In this document: in pieces, positions 62,008 to 64,000 of the stretch
Layout of the letters: the number at the start of each line of letters is the position of its first letter
Position numbering within the stretch: position 1 is the stretch's first letter
Translations under genes and position numbers: made by a program
The notes under the pieces: generated by a model
The model's input: the letters and a program-made list of their open reading frames with translations, nothing else
Told to the model about the DNA's origin: nothing
The model's database searches: none
DNA from: Candidatus Saccharimonadota bacterium
GTDB taxonomy: Bacteria > Patescibacteriota > Saccharimonadia > Saccharimonadales > Saccharimonadaceae
Length of the DNA stretch: 64,000 bases
Assembly (NCBI GenBank): GCA_020428315.1
Contig: JAGQNA010000001.1
Coordinates: forward strand, 1-64,000
Direction of reading: 5' to 3'

Positions 62008-64000
62008 TTTGAAGAGTCGATTACCTTAAGTTCTTCTTGGAGTTTGTTAATTCGTTCAGTAATTTCACGGAGTTCTTTCTGTGACTCTTCTACGAGCTGT
62101 GGCGGTGCTTTTTCTATATACGAAGAATTCTCTAATCGTTTGCGTAAAGATTTGGCCCTGAAGTGTTCTTTTGATAAGCGCACTTCAAGGTTTGACTGGT
62201 GGTCATTTAGGGTATTCTTATCAATGTCAAACCAAACTTCCCTACCCTCACTAGCAATTCTGAGCCCTCTAGGCTGATCGGTATGGTCAATACTTTTTAT
62301 ATAAAATCCTACGAGATGTTTGACTAGCTCAAGATTTTCGCTGATCAAACTGTCGTTGCCGTATAATAAATCATATTTTTCATTACCCGGTAGTTCGTTG
62401 GCAACAAATCTAACCTCAGTTATAAAATTTTTTAATCTATCAAACTGAGATGCTGATATCTCATCGAAATTAACATGTGTTGGCCAGTCAGCGATTATGA
62501 GTTGCTCGTTGTACCAAGGAAGTGTTTGCCAGATTGTTTCTGTAACAAATGGTGCAAATGGATGTGAAATCCGTAATGTTACGTCTAGTGCCCAGACTAG
62601 AACGTCATGATTAAGCTCAGCTTTACTTGATTCGATGTACCAATCAGCTAGATTATCCCAGAGGCTGTGATATACGACCTCAGCAGCTTCAGCAAACCTG
62701 TATTGGCTAAGAAGTTCATCGATAGACTTAATTGAGTTATTTAGTTCTCTAATTATCCAATGATCGGCTAGTGAGATAGGTGTTGGTTCACTAGATTTAT
62801 ACATGTCTAGTAGTTTACTTTCGATGAAGCGCGCAGTATTCCACAATTTATTGCAGAAATTACGTCCTGCTATTACCTTTGCTTCACTAAAAGCTTGGTC
62901 TTGACCGGCGCTACGGCTAGCCATAATGCCCATTCTGAATGCGTCTGAGCCATATTTTGACACCATGTCCATCGGATTAATGACATTGCCTTTACTTTTA
63001 CTCATTTTTTTGCCATGGGCGTCGTTCACAAGCCCGTGCAAGTATACATCTTTAAATGGTAGCTTATCGGTAACTTCTAGCCCGAGCATTAGCATTCGGC
63101 TAACCCAAGGATATAAAATATCATGACCAGTTTCCATAACATTTGATGGGTAGAATCTTGATAGTTCGCCACCGTCTAGAAAATCTGTTGTTATGAATGG
63201 CCACTGACCACTACTAAACCAGGTATCGAACGTGTCTTCTTCGCGTCGGTAGACCTTGCCATCGATTTCGATCGATTTTTGGTCTACACGAGTATCAAAA
63301 ACCCAATCATTGGCATCGGCAGTATTTTGAAAAGCTGGAATTGGGATTCCCCAAGCAATCTGACGGCTAAGATTCCAGTCGCGTAAGTTTTCAAGATAAT
63401 AAAGTAGAGCTTTAGTGCGACTCTCGGGGTAAAATTTAACTTCACCACTATTTATTATATCGATTACCCTTTTGGCTAGAGGTTGAGTCTTCAGAAACCA
63501 CTGATCCTTGACTAGTGGTTGTATGATTGTATTGCACTTATAGCAATGCGCAATACTATTTTCTAATGTCTCTTCACCTCGACGAAAGTCGGCAGCTTCA
63601 AGTGCGGCTAGGATTCGTTTCCGTGCATCTAGGACTTCAAGTCCAGCAAATTGGCTAGGCACATTTGTCATCTTTCCATCAAAGCCAATGACTTGAATAC
63701 GAGGAAGATTGTGTCTTTCGCCTATTTCGAAGTCATTTGGATCATGCGCAGGTGTTATCTTGACGGCTCCAGTACCAAAATTAGGGTCTACATATTCATC
63801 TGCTATCACAGGTATCTCTCGATCAGCCAGAGGTAGCTGGACAGTTGTACCTATTAAATGTTTATAGCGTTCATCATCAGGGTGTACCGCAACTGCAACA
63901 TCGCCAAGCATTGTTTCAGGACGGGTGGTGGCAACTATAATTTCAGTTACTTTATCTAGGGATGGATAGGCAATTTTCCACAGCTTAGACTTTTCATTTT
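62004..64000 (-). CDS. valS: Valyl-tRNA synthetase, C-terminal part
   Basis: The frame remains open to the window edge at 64000, so about 665 residues are seen and the N-terminus with the HIGH motif lies outside. Near the edge TRPETMLGDVAVAV is the valine-type editing-domain start. Later come YPWVSRMLMLGLE, KKMSKSKGNVINP (the KMSKS loop) and the anticodon-binding domain. The last ~70 residues form a Lys/Glu coiled coil, typical of ValRS. It joins valine to tRNA-Val and removes mischarged threonine. Confidence 0.97.
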   Translation of the reverse strand, partial: NEKSKLWKIAYPSLDKVTEIIVATTRPETMLGDVAVAVHPDDERYKHLIGTTVQLPLADREIPVIADEYVDPNFGTGAVKITPAHDPNDFEIGERHNLPRIQVIGFDGKMTNVPSQFAGLEVLDARKRILAALEAADFRRGEETLENSIAHCYKCNTIIQPLVKDQWFLKTQPLAKRVIDIINSGEVKFYPESRTKALLYYLENLRDWNLSRQIAWGIPIPAFQNTADANDWVFDTRVDQKSIEIDGKVYRREEDTFDTWFSSGQWPFITTDFLDGGELSRFYPSNVMETGHDILYPWVSRMLMLGLEVTDKLPFKDVYLHGLVNDAHGKKMSKSKGNVINPMDMVSKYGSDAFRMGIMASRSAGQDQAFSEAKVIAGRNFCNKLWNTARFIESKLLDMYKSSEPTPISLADHWIIRELNNSIKSIDELLSQYRFAEAAEVVYHSLWDNLADWYIESSKAELNHDVLVWALDVTLRISHPFAPFVTETIWQTLPWYNEQLIIADWPTHVNFDEISASQFDRLKNFITEVRFVANELPGNEKYDLLYGNDSLISENLELVKHLVGFYIKSIDHTDQPRGLRIASEGREVWFDIDKNTLNDHQSNLEVRLSKEHFRAKSLRKRLENSSYIEKAPPQLVEESQKELREITERINKLQEELKVIDSSN

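Overview
The window looks like a chromosomal replication-origin region of a small-genome Patescibacteria (CPR) bacterium, most probably a Candidatus Saccharibacteria (TM7) relative. This rests on the rpmH-rnpA-yidC-khpB / dnaA-dnaN core, a large type IV secretion locus with many VirB2-like pilins, sortases with sorting-signal surface proteins, giant NHL-repeat secreted proteins, moderate-to-low GC and tightly packed genes. TGA behaves as a normal stop codon, which argues against the UGA-recoding CPR lineages. The assignment is by inference, since no rRNA is present.

Layout. 1-2.7 kb is a small accessory cluster: a cut-off gene, a RhuM-Fic fusion, a class II Fic protein and a RadC-like JAMM protein. 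2.8-7.4 kb holds a DsbA-like thiol protein, a sortase with an adjacent NHL-repeat secreted protein, a small membrane protein and a uracil-DNA-glycosylase-like protein. 7.6-15.6 kb is an apparent operon of a 2002-residue surface protein (LamG, 150-bp tandem repeats, FN3 domains) and a MacB-like ABC exporter. 15.6-20.6 kb has two more NHL proteins. 20.7-25.7 kb is a compact island: GIY-YIG/DUF4357, DUF6994-like, SIR2-like and DUF2779 nuclease genes, divergent from a serine recombinase and ending beside tRNA-Asn. It resembles a mobile defence module. 26-29.2 kb is a sortase, LexA-like HTH and PNTG-anchored surface protein cluster. 29.3-34.2 kb is the origin region.

34.2-54.7 kb is a type IV secretion locus. 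On the minus strand are two membrane-anchored small proteins, two giant proteins combining a DNase I-like (EEP) domain with peptidoglycan hydrolases, VirB4, a VirB4-N-like protein, a PrgI-like protein, two VirB6-like proteins and a lipoprotein. On the plus strand, divergently, are six VirB2-like pilins. 54.8-64 kb carries housekeeping and small genes: an Hsp20, ComF, three tRNAs, a seventh VirB2-like gene, a kinase-like protein, a type IV prepilin, HIT, RlmH and the 3' part of valS.

The strongest cross-cutting signal is at the promoters. Many free-standing genes have a TATAAT-like hexamer ending almost exactly 6 nt before the start ATG and no Shine-Dalgarno sequence, so the mRNA should start at the A of ATG (leaderless). 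Genes inside operons instead have Shine-Dalgarno sites or ATGA overlaps. Two candidate undescribed systems are the four-gene nuclease/SIR2 island and the secretion-locus proteins that join nucleases to wall hydrolases. The latter would fit an epibiont that must breach a host wall and scavenge nucleotides.
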